Assembly (NCBI GenBank): GCA_944326695.1
Contig: CALVEZ010000012.1
Coordinates: 19,042-83,041, forward strand
DNA: 64,000 bases
Origin: Candidatus Bilophila faecipullorum
GTDB lineage: Bacteria > Desulfobacterota > Desulfovibrionia > Desulfovibrionales > Desulfovibrionaceae
Direction: 5' to 3'
Part shown: positions 16,438-25,690 of the stretch, in pieces
Layout: each line of letters starts with the position of its first letter
How positions within the stretch are numbered: position 1 is the stretch's first letter
The notes under the pieces: generated by a model
Told to the model about the DNA's origin: nothing
Database searches by the model: none
What the model saw: only the letters and a program-made list of their open reading frames with translations
Translations under genes and position numbers: made by a program

Positions 16438-17124
16438 ATGATCAACGAATCCGCCACCGTGCTCATCGTCGAAGACGAACAGGACATCCGGGAACTGCTC
16501 GCCTACAATCTGGAAAAGGAAGGCTACGCCACCCTTCAGGCCGCGGACGGCAAGGAAGGGCTCGACATGGCCCGCGCCCGCAAGCCGGACCTTATCCTGC
16601 TGGACCTCATGCTTCCCAAGCTCGACGGTCTGGCCGTCTGCCGGGAACTGGAACGCGATGCGGCCACGGTGCGCATCCCGATCATCATGCTCACGGCGCG
16701 CGGCGAGGATGTGGACCGCATCCTCGGTTTCGAGCTGGGGGCCGACGACTATGTGGTCAAGCCGTTCAACATCCGGGAGCTGCTCTTGCGCATCCGGGCC
16801 ATCCTGCGCCGTCAGACGCTGGTGGAGAGCAATCCGGTCCTCGCCCGGCACGGCGTGAGCGTCGATCCCGCCGCGCACCGGGCCGCCGTGCTCGGCCATG
16901 ACGTTGAGCTCACGGCTACGGAATTCCGGCTGATGGAAGACCTGTTGCGCAACGCCGGGCGCGTGCGCACGCGCGAGGAACTGCTCGCCGCGGTCTGGGG
17001 CTACCAGTTCGAGGGGTACGCGCGCACCGTGGACACGCACATCCGCCGCCTGCGCAACAAGCTCGGGGAAGCCGCAGACATCATCGAAACCGTGCGCGGC
17101 GTGGGCTACCGCTGCAAGGAGTAA
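16438..17124 (+). CDS. phoB: phosphate-regulon response regulator PhoB
   Basis: This 228-residue protein has a receiver domain (1-120) with acidic pocket residues E12 and D13, phospho-acceptor Asp56 in LILLDLMLP, and the conserved Lys in YVVKPF. The C-terminal OmpR/PhoB winged helix (about 130-228) ends RTVDTHIRRLRNKLG...VRGVGYRC. Phosphorylated by PhoR, it should bind the two Pho-box-like sites just upstream. The start has GAGGAAGACATC before it. phoR starts one base past the phoB stop, so the pair is coupled. Confidence 0.95.
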   Translation: MINESATVLIVEDEQDIRELLAYNLEKEGYATLQAADGKEGLDMARARKPDLILLDLMLPKLDGLAVCRELERDAATVRIPIIMLTARGEDVDRILGFELGADDYVVKPFNIRELLLRIRAILRRQTLVESNPVLARHGVSVDPAAHRAAVLGHDVELTATEFRLMEDLLRNAGRVRTREELLAAVWGYQFEGYARTVDTHIRRLRNKLGEAADIIETVRGVGYRCKE

Positions 17125-17125
17125 C

Positions 17126-18955
17126 ATGCACGACATCACGTTCAGAACCCGCCTCTTCCTGTGCTTCCTCGCCATCATCGTCATGGCGCTGGTGCTGCCG
17201 GGGCTCTATGTCCGCAACGGCATCAAGGAAGAGGGCATAGATGAAACCGTGCGCAGCGCGCGGCGTGAGGCACAGCTCATCCGTATGCAGATGGAAAGCG
17301 TTTCGGACTGGGGCACGGAGGCTCTGGGGCCGCTCTTCGGACGCATGGGCCGGGCCCTCGGCATCAGGATCACCTTCGTCAGCCACACCGGGGCCGTGCT
17401 TGCCGAATCCAGTCCCGGCCTGCTCAGTCTGAACGATTTTGACAACCATGCGGATCGCATGGAGATCATGATCGCAAAACAGGAAGGCTTCGGCTTCAGC
17501 ATCCGCCACAGCAACACGCTCAATACGGACCTCGTCTATGCCGCCCTGCCCTTCGCGGCGACCGGCTCGCTCCCGGACGGCTACGTGCGCGTCGCCGTAC
17601 CGCTCAGCCACGTCGAGGAGCGCATCGCCGCCTCCGAGCGCCAATGGTTCGCCATCGTGGGGCTGGCAACGCTCATTGCCCTCATCCTCGCCTATGTCCT
17701 CGCCGCGCATCTCGAACGTTCCTTCAAGGAAATGATCCGCGTAGTCGAAAGCATCGCCACCGATCCCCTGAACACGGGGAGCCGCCGTCGCCTGCACATC
17801 CTGCCCGGACGTGAGTTCCGCAGGCTCGCCGCCGCCGTCAACGACATGGCCGACCGCACCGAGGAACACGTGCGCACCATCGCGGAGAACAAGGCGCAAT
17901 TGAAGACCATTCTGGACGTCATGAACGAGGGCGTCCTCGTCATCGGGGAAAAGGGCCGCATCCGGCTGGTCAACCCCGCGCTGACGCGCCTCTTCCCGCA
18001 GACGCGGGACAGCGAAGGCAAATATCCCGTGGAAGTCATCCCCTCCGCCGAAATCCAGCAGGCGCTCGACGGGCTCCTGTCCTCGCCGCCGGATACCTCC
18101 CGGCTGATCACGCTGGAGATCGAACCCAGGCCGGACATGGTGCTGAGCGTCCAGCTCATCCGTCCCCGCGAGGCCGTGCACGACGTACTGGCCGTGGCCG
18201 TCTTCCACGACATCAGCGAAATGGCCCGGCTCATCAAGGTACGCAAGGAATTCGTGGCCAATGTCTCGCACGAACTGCGCACGCCGCTGACGGCCATCGC
18301 GGGCTACGCCGAAACCCTGCGCGACGCCGCCGCCGAAGACCCCTCCGTCTGCGTGCGCTTTGCGGAAACCATCCTTCGCAACGCCCGGCACATGAGCGTC
18401 ATGGTGGAAGACCTCCTGAAACTCTCCCGCATCGAAAGCGGGGCCGTGCCTATGGAAATCCAGCCCGTCCGGGCCTCGCTCATCCTCTCGGACGCGACCG
18501 CTTCCTGCCAGCCCCAGCTTGCCACGCACGGCCTCCATGTGGAGACGGAGATCGATCCGGGCCTTACCGTGCTGGCCGACGCCCATTTCATCGCGCAGGT
18601 CTTCCGCAATCTCATCGAAAACGCCTGCCGCTACGCGCCGGAGGGTTCCGTGATCGCCGTGCGCGGGGAGACGAGCCCCGCCCCGGACGGTGGGGAAGAG
18701 GCGCTGTTCACGGTGCGCGACGATGGGCCGGGCATCCCGGAAGCCGACATCTCGCGGGTCTTCGAGCGCTTCTACCGCGTGGAGAAGCACCGCAGCAGCC
18801 CCGCCTCCACCGGCCTCGGGCTGGCCATCTGCAAGCACATCATCGAGCGCCACGCCGGGCGCATCTGGGCCGAACCCGGTCCGGGAGGCCGCCTCAAATG
18901 CACGCTCCCCCTCGCCCCCGTGGAAAAGGAGCGGGAAGAAAAGGACGCCTTGTAA
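17126..18955 (+). CDS. phoR: phosphate-regulon sensor histidine kinase PhoR
   Basis: This 609-residue membrane kinase has transmembrane segments near residues 10-28 and 172-195, with about 140 residues between them outside the membrane, then a HAMP-like linker and a PAS-like region (about 260-360). The HisKA box is FVANVSHELRTPLTAIAGY with His382. The ATPase domain follows, with NLIENACRYAP (N box), DDGPGIP (G1) and TGLGLAICKHI (G2). It phosphorylates or dephosphorylates PhoB in response to the Pst/PhoU state. The extracytoplasmic sensor part makes it larger than E. coli PhoR (431 residues). Downstream, 389 bp separate it from pstB. Confidence 0.93.
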   Translation: MHDITFRTRLFLCFLAIIVMALVLPGLYVRNGIKEEGIDETVRSARREAQLIRMQMESVSDWGTEALGPLFGRMGRALGIRITFVSHTGAVLAESSPGLLSLNDFDNHADRMEIMIAKQEGFGFSIRHSNTLNTDLVYAALPFAATGSLPDGYVRVAVPLSHVEERIAASERQWFAIVGLATLIALILAYVLAAHLERSFKEMIRVVESIATDPLNTGSRRRLHILPGREFRRLAAAVNDMADRTEEHVRTIAENKAQLKTILDVMNEGVLVIGEKGRIRLVNPALTRLFPQTRDSEGKYPVEVIPSAEIQQALDGLLSSPPDTSRLITLEIEPRPDMVLSVQLIRPREAVHDVLAVAVFHDISEMARLIKVRKEFVANVSHELRTPLTAIAGYAETLRDAAAEDPSVCVRFAETILRNARHMSVMVEDLLKLSRIESGAVPMEIQPVRASLILSDATASCQPQLATHGLHVETEIDPGLTVLADAHFIAQVFRNLIENACRYAPEGSVIAVRGETSPAPDGGEEALFTVRDDGPGIPEADISRVFERFYRVEKHRSSPASTGLGLAICKHIIERHAGRIWAEPGPGGRLKCTLPLAPVEKEREEKDAL

Positions 18956-19148
18956 GCCTGCTTCCGGCGCGAACGGCCCCGCTTTCCCCGGCGGAACGCC
19001 GCCCCTGGGGATGCCTTTCCCTGCGGCGTCAAGGACGGGGAGCGGCCTCGCGCGAGTCCCGGCGGTTCCCCTTTCCCTCCGCCGGGGCCGATGTCCGGGG
19101 CAAGGCACGCCGCTCCATGCGACCCCATCCCTCCGGGTGCGGCCACAT

Positions 19149-19220
<72 letters not shown>

Positions 19221-19344
19221 TGAGAGAATGGCGGGGCTTTTCCTTGGACAGGGAAGCGGCCCCGACACGGAATCGCCCCTCCCCTGCGGGCTTTCCCCCT
19301 GCCGGGAAGTCCCCAGATTTTCTGAACGTTACTGGAGAACAACC

Positions 19345-20160
19345 ATGTCGCAAGCACAGGCAGCCGAGAGCGAAATCGGCACGGCGCAGGACGCCCTCCT
19401 TCCCGATGCCCCGAAAATGGCGGCCCTGAACGTCAACTTCTTCTATGGGGAAACGCAGGCCCTCTTCAACGTGAGCCTGACCTTTCCCGAAAAGCGGGTC
19501 ACGGCCCTCATCGGCCCCTCGGGATGCGGCAAAAGCACCTTCCTGCGCTGCCTCAACCGCATGAACGATCTCATCCCCGGCACGCGCACGGAAGGCGCGA
19601 TCACGCTTGACGGCGAAGACATCAACGCGCCGGGCTCCGACGTGGTGAACCTGCGCCGCCGGGTGGGTATGGTCTTCCAGAAGCCAACCCCCTTCCCGAA
19701 AACCATTTTTGAAAACGTGGCCTACGGCCTGCGCGTGAACGGGGAACGCGACGAAGCCCTCATCGCGGACAAGGTGGAGGAAAGCCTCCGCCGGGCAGCC
19801 ATCTTCGACGAGGTCAAGGATCGCCTGCACACCTCCGCCCTCGGACTTTCGGGCGGCCAGCAACAGCGCCTGTGCATCGCCCGCGCCCTTGCCGTCGAGC
19901 CGGAAGTGCTGCTCATGGACGAGCCCGCGAGCGCGCTCGATCCCATTGCCACGCAACGCATTGAGGAAGGCATCCACGAGCTGAAGAGCCAGTTGAGCAT
20001 CGTCATTGTGACCCACAACATGCAGCAGGCCGCCCGCGTCTCCGACCGCACGGCCTTTTTCTACATGGGCAAGCTCATCGAATGCGACCGGACGGAAAAG
20101 ATTTTCACCAACCCTTCGCTCAAGCAGACCGAAGACTACATCACGGGCCGCTTCGGTTAA
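19345..20160 (+). CDS. pstB: phosphate ABC transporter ATP-binding protein PstB
   Basis: This 271-residue ATPase has Walker [10 protein letters not shown] (57-65), a Q-loop in [14 protein letters not shown], the signature [15 protein letters not shown] and Walker [14 protein letters not shown]. The PstB-type P-P-T sequence after the Q-loop and the ending YITGRFG are typical. It powers PstCA. The start at 19345 has TGGAGAACAACC before it. The first 25 residues are a polar extension. It lies with phoU downstream of phoR, opposite to pstSCA, an unusual split of the transporter genes. Confidence 0.95.
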   Translation: MSQAQAAESEIGTAQDALLPDAPKMAALNVNFFYGETQALFNVSLTFPEKRVTALIGPSGCGKSTFLRCLNRMNDLIPGTRTEGAITLDGEDINAPGSDVVNLRRRVGMVFQKPTPFPKTIFENVAYGLRVNGERDEALIADKVEESLRRAAIFDEVKDRLHTSALGLSGGQQQRLCIARALAVEPEVLLMDEPASALDPIATQRIEEGIHELKSQLSIVIVTHNMQQAARVSDRTAFFYMGKLIECDRTEKIFTNPSLKQTEDYITGRFG

Positions 20161-20195
20161 ATCGCCAACCTTCTTTTCCGTCAAGGAGATACGCC

Positions 20196-20864
20196 ATGCC
20201 CTCTCAGGAAAGCTACAACGAGCAGCTTCTGCAATCCCTGCGTACCAAACTGCTGGTCATGGGAGCCAAAACGCAACAGGCGCTGGACGACGCCGCCCTC
20301 GCCGTACTCAACAAGGACCTTCCCCGCGCGGCCGCCGTGCTCGACGGCGACAGCGACATCGACGCGCTGGAAAACCAGATCGACGAGGCCGCCCTGAACA
20401 TCCTCGCGCGTACCCAGCCCGTGGCCCGCGATCTGCGCTTCATCATGAGCGCCGTGCGTATGGTACTCGATCTCGAACGCATCGGTGACGAGGCGGTCAT
20501 CGTGGCCGAACAGGTCACGTTGGCGGACAAGGCGGCCCCGGCCTGCGTCGAACGCGACCTGCGCGATCTGTGCGGCCGCACGCAGGCCATGCTCCGCAAC
20601 GCCCTCGACGCCTTCCAGCGCGCCGACGCCCCGACCGCGCTCATCGTCAGCCGTTACGACGACGAAACCGCGCAGATCATGGTCAACATCTTTCAAAAAC
20701 TGATGCAGGCCGTCAGCGACCGCACCCTCGACCCGTGGCAATTCATGCACATCATGCTGATCACCCGCGCCCTCGACCGCATCTGCCGCCGCGCCGAAAA
20801 CATCGCGGAACACGCCTATTTCATGGTCGAAGGCGTCAGCCTGAAGCACCGCCGCCACGCCTAG
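20196..20864 (+). CDS. phoU: phosphate signalling protein PhoU
   Basis: This 222-residue all-helical protein is made of two PhoU three-helix repeats. Metal-binding-type motifs are visible in each half: DSDIDALENQIDEAAL and VLDLERIGDEAV in the first, and LITRALDRICRRAENIAEH in the second. PhoU links the Pst transporter to PhoR and represses the regulon when phosphate is plentiful. The gene starts 35 bp after pstB with TCAAGGAGATACGCC ahead of it. It converges on rubrerythrin, with a shared terminator between them. Confidence 0.95.
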   Translation: MPSQESYNEQLLQSLRTKLLVMGAKTQQALDDAALAVLNKDLPRAAAVLDGDSDIDALENQIDEAALNILARTQPVARDLRFIMSAVRMVLDLERIGDEAVIVAEQVTLADKAAPACVERDLRDLCGRTQAMLRNALDAFQRADAPTALIVSRYDDETAQIMVNIFQKLMQAVSDRTLDPWQFMHIMLITRALDRICRRAENIAEHAYFMVEGVSLKHRRHA

Positions 20865-21060
20865 GCTTCGCCTTCCCCACTGTTTGCAGAAAACCGCTTT
20901 CCCCAAAAGGCAGGCGCGGGATGGAAGGAGTGCGTAAACGCCGCAACGCACCGTCCGGAAGCGCTCCCTTTGCAAAGCGGCCCTTGAGGAAAAGGCGGCT
21001 GCGCGACAGTCGCTTCCATGACGGCACATCCCGCCGGGACCTTTCCCGGCGGCACAACGC

Positions 21061-21103
21061 AAAAGAGCCTTGGGCCCCGGAAGGAGGAGGCGCAAGGCTC
21101 TTT
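21061..21103 (-). terminator. terminator of rubrerythrin, possibly shared with phoU
   Basis: AAAGAGCCTTG pairs perfectly with CAAGGCTCTTT (11 bp) around a 20-nt loop that is itself GC-rich. The A/T outer ends give U-runs for both directions. It lies between the convergent 3' ends of phoU and the rubrerythrin gene. Confidence 0.85.
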
Positions 21104-21138
21104 CTCGCGGCGGTCAGGCCGTCGTCGAGATGGGGGAA

Positions 21139-21627
21139 CTAGTCGATCTTCTTGAAGGCGGCAGCCACGGCACCGCAGATGGGGCACTTGTCGCAGGGGC
21201 CTTCCTGCGTGTAGCCGCACACCGTACAGACATAGAAGTCGCCCTGAATGGAGGAAGGATCGGCCAGCGCCTTCTTGTAGAGGTTGGCGTGCACTTCCTC
21301 AACCTTGTTCACCATGTCGAAATACTTGGCGATGGCGTCCTTGCCCTCTTCCTTGGCGTCGGCGATCATTTCGGGATACATCTTGGTGAATTCGTAGGTT
21401 TCGCCCTCGATGGCCGTCTTGAGGTTGGCGGTGGTGTCGCCGATCTTGCCCGCGTTGCGCAGATGGGCGTGCGCATGGATGGTTTCGGCTTCGGCGGCGG
21501 CGCGGAAGAGCTTGGCGACCTGCGGCATCCCTTCTTTGTCGGCTTGTTTGGCGAAGGCGAGGTACTTGCGGTTGGCCTGAGATTCACCAGCGAAAGCGTC
21601 CATCAGATTCTTGTCGGTCTTGCTCAT
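21139..21627 (-). CDS. rbr: rubrerythrin
   Basis: This 162-residue protein has a ferritin-like four-helix domain (1-125) with E-x-x-H-type diiron ligands (FAGESQANRKYLAFA, AEAETIHAHAH, KVEEVHANLYKKA). A C-terminal rubredoxin-like [Fe(SCys)4] knuckle pair follows: VCTVCGYTQEG and CPICG. It reduces hydrogen peroxide in the cytoplasm of anaerobes using rubredoxin-type electron donors. The ATG at 21627 follows TAAAGGAGATATCTC. It is monocistronic, with its own promoter, a palindrome over the start region and a terminator. Confidence 0.96.
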   Translation of the reverse strand: MSKTDKNLMDAFAGESQANRKYLAFAKQADKEGMPQVAKLFRAAAEAETIHAHAHLRNAGKIGDTTANLKTAIEGETYEFTKMYPEMIADAKEEGKDAIAKYFDMVNKVEEVHANLYKKALADPSSIQGDFYVCTVCGYTQEGPCDKCPICGAVAAAFKKID

Positions 21628-21681
21628 GAGATATCTCCTTTAAGGATAAGGTTGGTTCGTCACGTTGTGGTGTTGTAAATC

Positions 21682-21722
21682 AGGAACGATTCCTATTTAT
21701 AGAAAACCGGCCCGCTTGTAAA
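21682..21722 (-). promoter_or_regulatory. rubrerythrin promoter with palindromic operator
   Basis: On the minus strand, TTTACA (21717-21722), a 17-bp spacer and TAAATA (21694-21699) make a plausible sigma70 promoter. AGGAA-TCG-TTCCT (21682-21694), a perfect palindrome, overlaps the end of the -10 and the likely start site, where a repressor would act. Upstream, 21735-21772 is rich in A/T runs (CTTTTTGCAAAAAAG, CTTTTTCCAAAAAG) that may act as an UP element. Confidence 0.5.
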
Positions 21723-21840
21723 GCCTTATCTCCATTCTTTTTGCAAAAAAGAAGAACTTTTTCCAAAAAGACAAAGAAATGAGGGAGAAGGGGAAAGGGC
21801 CCCTTGACCGGGCGTCTGTCCGACGCTACACCTCTTTCTC

Positions 21841-22470
21841 ATGTCCGTCTCTTATAGAATCCCCGATCTCGAACCGGAGGCCCTGCACCGCTGCGAGGAA
21901 AGCATCCGCCGCAGCCGCTTTATCGTCAGCCTCGCCCATACGCCGAACCCCGAAACGGCCAAGGCGTTCATTGAGCGCATCAAGCGGGAATTCCCCGACG
22001 CCACGCACAATTGCTGGGCGTACGCCGCGGGCGCGCCCGGCGCGACGGGACAGGTGGGCTACAGCGATGACGGCGAACCGCACGGCACCGCCGGACGTCC
22101 CATGCTGACCATGCTGCTCCACGGCGGCGTAGGCGAACTCTGCGCCGTGGTCACACGCTATTTCGGCGGCATCAAGCTGGGCACGGGCGGCCTTGTGCGG
22201 GCCTATCAGGGCATGGTCAAGGCCGGGCTTGAGACCCTGCCCACCCGCGAACACATGATCCCGGCCCGCCTCGAAGTCATACTGGACTACCCGCACATCA
22301 CGGTTTTCCGCCGCCTCCTGCCCGACTACCGGGCCACCATCGCGGAAGAACATTTCGGTGTGGATGCCGCCTATCAGCTCTTGCTGCCGGAACAGAACAT
22401 CTCCGCTCTCGAAACCGCGCTCGCCGAACTCACGGACGGGGCCGTCCTCATCACGCGGCTCGATGTCTGA
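21841..22470 (+). CDS. YigZ/IMPACT family protein
   Basis: This 209-residue protein has the UPF0029/IMPACT N-terminal domain (SRFIVSLAHTPNPETAKAFI, THNCWAYAAG, SDDGEPHGTAGRPML, RYFGGIKLGTGGLVRAY) and the small C-terminal DUF1949-type domain from about residue 140. The eukaryotic relative IMPACT modulates Gcn2; the bacterial role is not established. The start at 21841 is supported by homologue-like N-terminal sequence, but its ribosome site (CCTCTTTCTC) is poor. It is divergent from rubrerythrin and convergent with the threonine aldolase gene. The 208-bp gap after it contains a 7-bp hairpin (22511-22527). Confidence 0.9.
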   Translation: MSVSYRIPDLEPEALHRCEESIRRSRFIVSLAHTPNPETAKAFIERIKREFPDATHNCWAYAAGAPGATGQVGYSDDGEPHGTAGRPMLTMLLHGGVGELCAVVTRYFGGIKLGTGGLVRAYQGMVKAGLETLPTREHMIPARLEVILDYPHITVFRRLLPDYRATIAEEHFGVDAAYQLLLPEQNISALETALAELTDGAVLITRLDV

Positions 22471-22678
22471 GCTTTTTGAGGAGAATTCATCTTCACACGG
22501 GAAAACGCGGGGCTCAGCCTCTGAGCCTCGCTCCTGCTGCCCTCGGTTTCGAGCCGCCTTCGCCCCGCCTGAAGAAGGGCGAGGGGAGGCAAACGCCTCC
22601 GCCCCTTGTCTCCTGCGGGCCACCTTACGGATGCCCGGCAGCCGAAACGCGGACAAGCGCCGCCGCAAGGCTTTCCCC

Positions 22679-23701
22679 TTACGCGACCTCCGCCACCGCC
22701 TTGGCGAAGGCGCGTACCTGCTCTTCCGTGGTGTTGAAGCTGAGCATCCAGCGCACGGTATGCGCCACGGGATCGACCTCGTGGAAAAGATAGCGCTCCT
22801 GCAATTTCGCGCTGCGTTCCGGGGACAGATTCACGAAAACACCGTTGGTGTCCACCGGATGCGCCAGCGTCACGTGCGGCATGTCGGCCACGAGTTCGGC
22901 CAGCAGACGAGCCATCGCGTTGGCGTGACGGGCGTTCTCCAGCCACAGGTCATCGGTGAAGTAGGCCACATACTGCGCCGCGAGGAAACGCATCTTGGAG
23001 GCGAGGAGCAGATTCTGTTTGCGCAGCGTGGGGAAGTCGCGGGCGAAATCCTGATTGAAGATCACCACGGATTCCGCCATCATGAGGCCATTCTTGGTGC
23101 CGCCGAAGGACATCACGTCCACGCCCGCGTCGCGGGTGAGCGTCCGCACGTCGCAGCCGAGCGCGGCCACGGCGTTGGCGATACGCGCGCCGTCCATATG
23201 CACGTACAGGCCGTGCGCATGGGCGAGATCGGCGATGGCCCGGATTTCCTCCGGAGTGTAGACCGTCCCCACCTCGGTGGCCTGCGTCAGCGCCACCAGC
23301 CGAGGCTGGTTGTGGTGCGCGTCGCCCAAGGCGGCGAAATGGGGAAGCAGGTCCTCAGGCTTGATCTTGCCATGCACGGAGGGAAGGGGAAGCATCTTGC
23401 AGCCCACAATCGCCTCGACCGCGCCGCTTTCCGTGGTGTGGGTATGCGCCATGTCGCTGCACAAAATCGCCTGCCACGAACGCACCATGCTGTTGAAGCC
23501 CAGCACATTCGCGCCCGTGCCGAGCGGCACCAGAAAAACGCGGGCGTCGTCCCCGAAAAGCCGCCGGAAAGAAGCTTCCGCCTCCGCCGTCCACGGATCA
23601 TCCCCATAGGGCTCCGCCGGGCCCGAGTTGGCCCGCAAGAGGGCCTCCATAACCTTCGGGTGCGCCCCGCTTGTGTTGTCGCTGGCAAAGGTACAATCCA
23701 T
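22679..23701 (-). CDS. ltaE: low-specificity L-threonine aldolase
   Basis: This 340-residue PLP enzyme belongs to the beta-eliminating-lyase/threonine aldolase fold. The Schiff-base lysine is Lys203 in MSFGGTKNGLM; GTGANVLG (61-68) binds phosphate, HTHTTESGA (87-95) stacks on the cofactor, and VHMDGARIANA (168-178) supplies Asp170. It cleaves threonine or allo-threonine to glycine and acetaldehyde. The short N-terminus and PYGDDPWTAEAE match the bacterial branch. The start has ATAAGGAGCAAGCACG. It is 12 bp downstream of a glycosyltransferase gene and probably co-transcribed, without an obvious functional link. Confidence 0.92.
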   Translation of the reverse strand: MDCTFASDNTSGAHPKVMEALLRANSGPAEPYGDDPWTAEAEASFRRLFGDDARVFLVPLGTGANVLGFNSMVRSWQAILCSDMAHTHTTESGAVEAIVGCKMLPLPSVHGKIKPEDLLPHFAALGDAHHNQPRLVALTQATEVGTVYTPEEIRAIADLAHAHGLYVHMDGARIANAVAALGCDVRTLTRDAGVDVMSFGGTKNGLMMAESVVIFNQDFARDFPTLRKQNLLLASKMRFLAAQYVAYFTDDLWLENARHANAMARLLAELVADMPHVTLAHPVDTNGVFVNLSPERSAKLQERYLFHEVDPVAHTVRWMLSFNTTEEQVRAFAKAVAEVA

Positions 23702-23713
23702 CGTGCTTGCTCC

Positions 23714-24838
23714 TTATAGAGATGAACGGCGCCTGCGGCACGCCTCGGCGTACACGGCCAGCGTCTGTTGAAGAAAATCCTCGTCGCGCAGAGTGGCGAT
23801 GCGTTCCGAACACGTCCGGGCCAAATCCCCGCGCCACGCCGCGTCAACGACGGCACGCCGCAAGAGGGCCGTCAGCGCGTCCACGTCGCCCGGCGCGGCC
23901 AAAGCCTCGGCAGGCAGCAAATCCGGCATGACGCCGACCGAAGTGGAAACGAGCGGGCGTCCGCAGGCCATGATTTCGAGCGCGGCCCGGGCGATGGTCT
24001 CCGACCAGAGGGAGGCGATGACGCCCACGTCCAGCGCCGAGAGGCAGGCGGCCACGTCACCCACGCGGCCCGTGATGGTCACATGTTTCTCCATGCCCGC
24101 CTCGCGTATCCATGCCTCGACCTCTTCCTGCAGGGTGGCCGTGGAAAAACCGATGAGGAGCAGACGGACGGGAAGGCCCTCAGCCACCAGACGGCGGATG
24201 GCTTCTATGGTTTCCTTTTGCCCCTTCACGAGATCGAAACGCCCCAGCAGGCCAACGACGCAATCCCCGTCCGCGAAGCCGTAGCGGGCGCGGACCGCCG
24301 CCCTGCCCTCGGGATCAAAACGGAAACGCCGGGTGTCCACCCCGCCCAGAATGGTATGCAAACGCTGCGGCGGCACGCCCATAGGCCCGGCAAAATAGCG
24401 CGCCATCACCGAATTGGTGGCGATGACCGCATCGGCCACCTTCGTGTGCAGCATCCGGTTCGGCCAGTTGCCTTTGGGCAGGCGCTGATCGCCCCGCGTG
24501 CGCACCAGCGCATAGCCGCCGGCCTCCTTGAGCGCGCCCCAAAAAAGAAAGGATTCCCCCCGGTGGCAGTTGACCACATCCGGCCTGAAATCCTTCACGA
24601 GCCGCCGCATATCGCGGATAAGACCGGGAAAAGCCAGCGGATTTTTGGCGTTGAGCGGCAGGGCCAGCGGCTCCAGCCCCAGTTCCTGCGCCTTGCGGAA
24701 GGTGTCGGTACCTTCAAGGGCCACCACGCGGCTTTCATGCCCGGCGGCGTTGAGCAGGCGCGCCAGTTCCACCCCGTACCATGCGGTAGCGTTGAACCAG
24801 CGGACATTGACCACCTGAATCGTGCGGAAAGAAGACAT
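23714..24838 (-). CDS. glycosyltransferase family 4 protein
   Basis: This 374-residue GT-B enzyme has an N-terminal acceptor domain (VVNVRWFNATAWYGVELARL) and a C-terminal Glycos_transf_1 domain starting near GLLGRFDLVKGQ. The E-x7-E motif of retaining GT4 enzymes is in SETIARAALEIMACGRPLV. It probably adds a sugar to lipopolysaccharide core or another surface glycan; the closest resemblance is to heptosyl/glucosyl transferases, with substrate unknown. The start at 24838 fits homologue length, though its ribosome site is weak; an open frame reaches 25093 but reads as non-coding. The stop is 12 bp from ltaE. Confidence 0.85.
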   Translation of the reverse strand: MSSFRTIQVVNVRWFNATAWYGVELARLLNAAGHESRVVALEGTDTFRKAQELGLEPLALPLNAKNPLAFPGLIRDMRRLVKDFRPDVVNCHRGESFLFWGALKEAGGYALVRTRGDQRLPKGNWPNRMLHTKVADAVIATNSVMARYFAGPMGVPPQRLHTILGGVDTRRFRFDPEGRAAVRARYGFADGDCVVGLLGRFDLVKGQKETIEAIRRLVAEGLPVRLLLIGFSTATLQEEVEAWIREAGMEKHVTITGRVGDVAACLSALDVGVIASLWSETIARAALEIMACGRPLVSTSVGVMPDLLPAEALAAPGDVDALTALLRRAVVDAAWRGDLARTCSERIATLRDEDFLQQTLAVYAEACRRRRSSL

Positions 24839-25060
24839 CGGCAATCCGGGAAAAAGTGACGATTCCCTGCTGTAGCATAAGGGCGGCGCAGGGACAAGAA
24901 CGCCGCACCCTACCCAGCGGCAGCACGGCGCGCCCGTATCCTCGGCATCCTGGGCCTTACCCACCATGGGAACAAGGCCGCCATCCTCTTGCCGCCGCAA
25001 TCCTTTTCCCGTTTTTCCAGCCCACCACGGCCCTGCCCTCAAGAATTTGCCCCTCAACAC

Positions 25061-25090
25061 GAAAAGCGGCGACCGCACAGGCCGCCGCTT
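25061..25090 (-). terminator. terminator of the cytochrome c gene
   Basis: On the minus strand a stem AAGCGGC pairs with GCCGCTT around a 13-nt GC-rich loop, followed by TTTCG. It lies 28 bp past the cytochrome stop. Confidence 0.75.
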
Positions 25091-25117
25091 CAAGCAAAGG
25101 GGGTTAAGACCCTTTCG

Positions 25118-25495
25118 TTACATCTTGTTTATGTACGCCGCCAGATCAAGCAACTGCTGATCGGACAAGGGCGCGAGCACTTTGTGCATCCCGGCCATCT
25201 TCGGATCGGTATAGGTACCACTCTGATAGGCTTTCATCTTGTTCATGAGGTCGGAAATGGACTTTCCAGCCATGCCGTTGCCATTCAGAGTATGACAGGG
25301 GACGCAACTGTCGTAGAGCGCGGCGCCCTCCGACGGATTGCCGCCGTCCGGCCATTGCTGCGCCGGAGCGGGAGCCTGAGATTCGGTGACCACTTCAAGC
25401 TGGCCCTGCGGCGGAGCCATCTGCGCCTGCACCGCGCCCGCCGCGAAGAGCAGAGGGGCCGCCATGACAGCGGCGTATTTCAGGAAAGAGCGCAT
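25118..25495 (-). CDS. periplasmic monohaem c-type cytochrome (class I)
   Basis: This 125-residue protein has a signal peptide cleaved near AVQAQ (about residue 25), a Pro/Ala/Gln-rich linker and a single haem-binding site C64-VP-C67-H68. Class I features follow: MAGKSISDLMNKMKAY, a Met-rich PKMAGM that probably provides the axial Met, and a C-terminal helix (LSDQQLLDLAAYINKM). It resembles small cytochrome c553-type electron carriers. The start at 25495 has AGGAGG seven bases upstream; an ATG at 25501 is too close to it. It has its own terminator and is monocistronic. Confidence 0.92.
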   Translation of the reverse strand: MRSFLKYAAVMAAPLLFAAGAVQAQMAPPQGQLEVVTESQAPAPAQQWPDGGNPSEGAALYDSCVPCHTLNGNGMAGKSISDLMNKMKAYQSGTYTDPKMAGMHKVLAPLSDQQLLDLAAYINKM

Positions 25496-25690
25496 AGACA
25501 TTCCTCCTCGAAAAGTCTTTGATTTCCTGCAGGATACGCCGCATTACGGAGCAAACAATGATTATCAGGAAGCAAGGGACGCTCTCCCGCCGGGTTCCCG
25601 CGCCCCGCGCTCCCGCCAGCCCGCGCAAAAGATGGCCTCGCCGCAAAGCCCGCCCCAGCGTTACAAGCCCTCCTGAAAGACAGGGCCCTT

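Noticed and set aside
17081..19108. A 675-codon open frame on the minus strand
   Set aside because: It is exactly antisense to phoR, with low-complexity Gly/His/Asp/Arg composition and no ribosome site or homologous motif.
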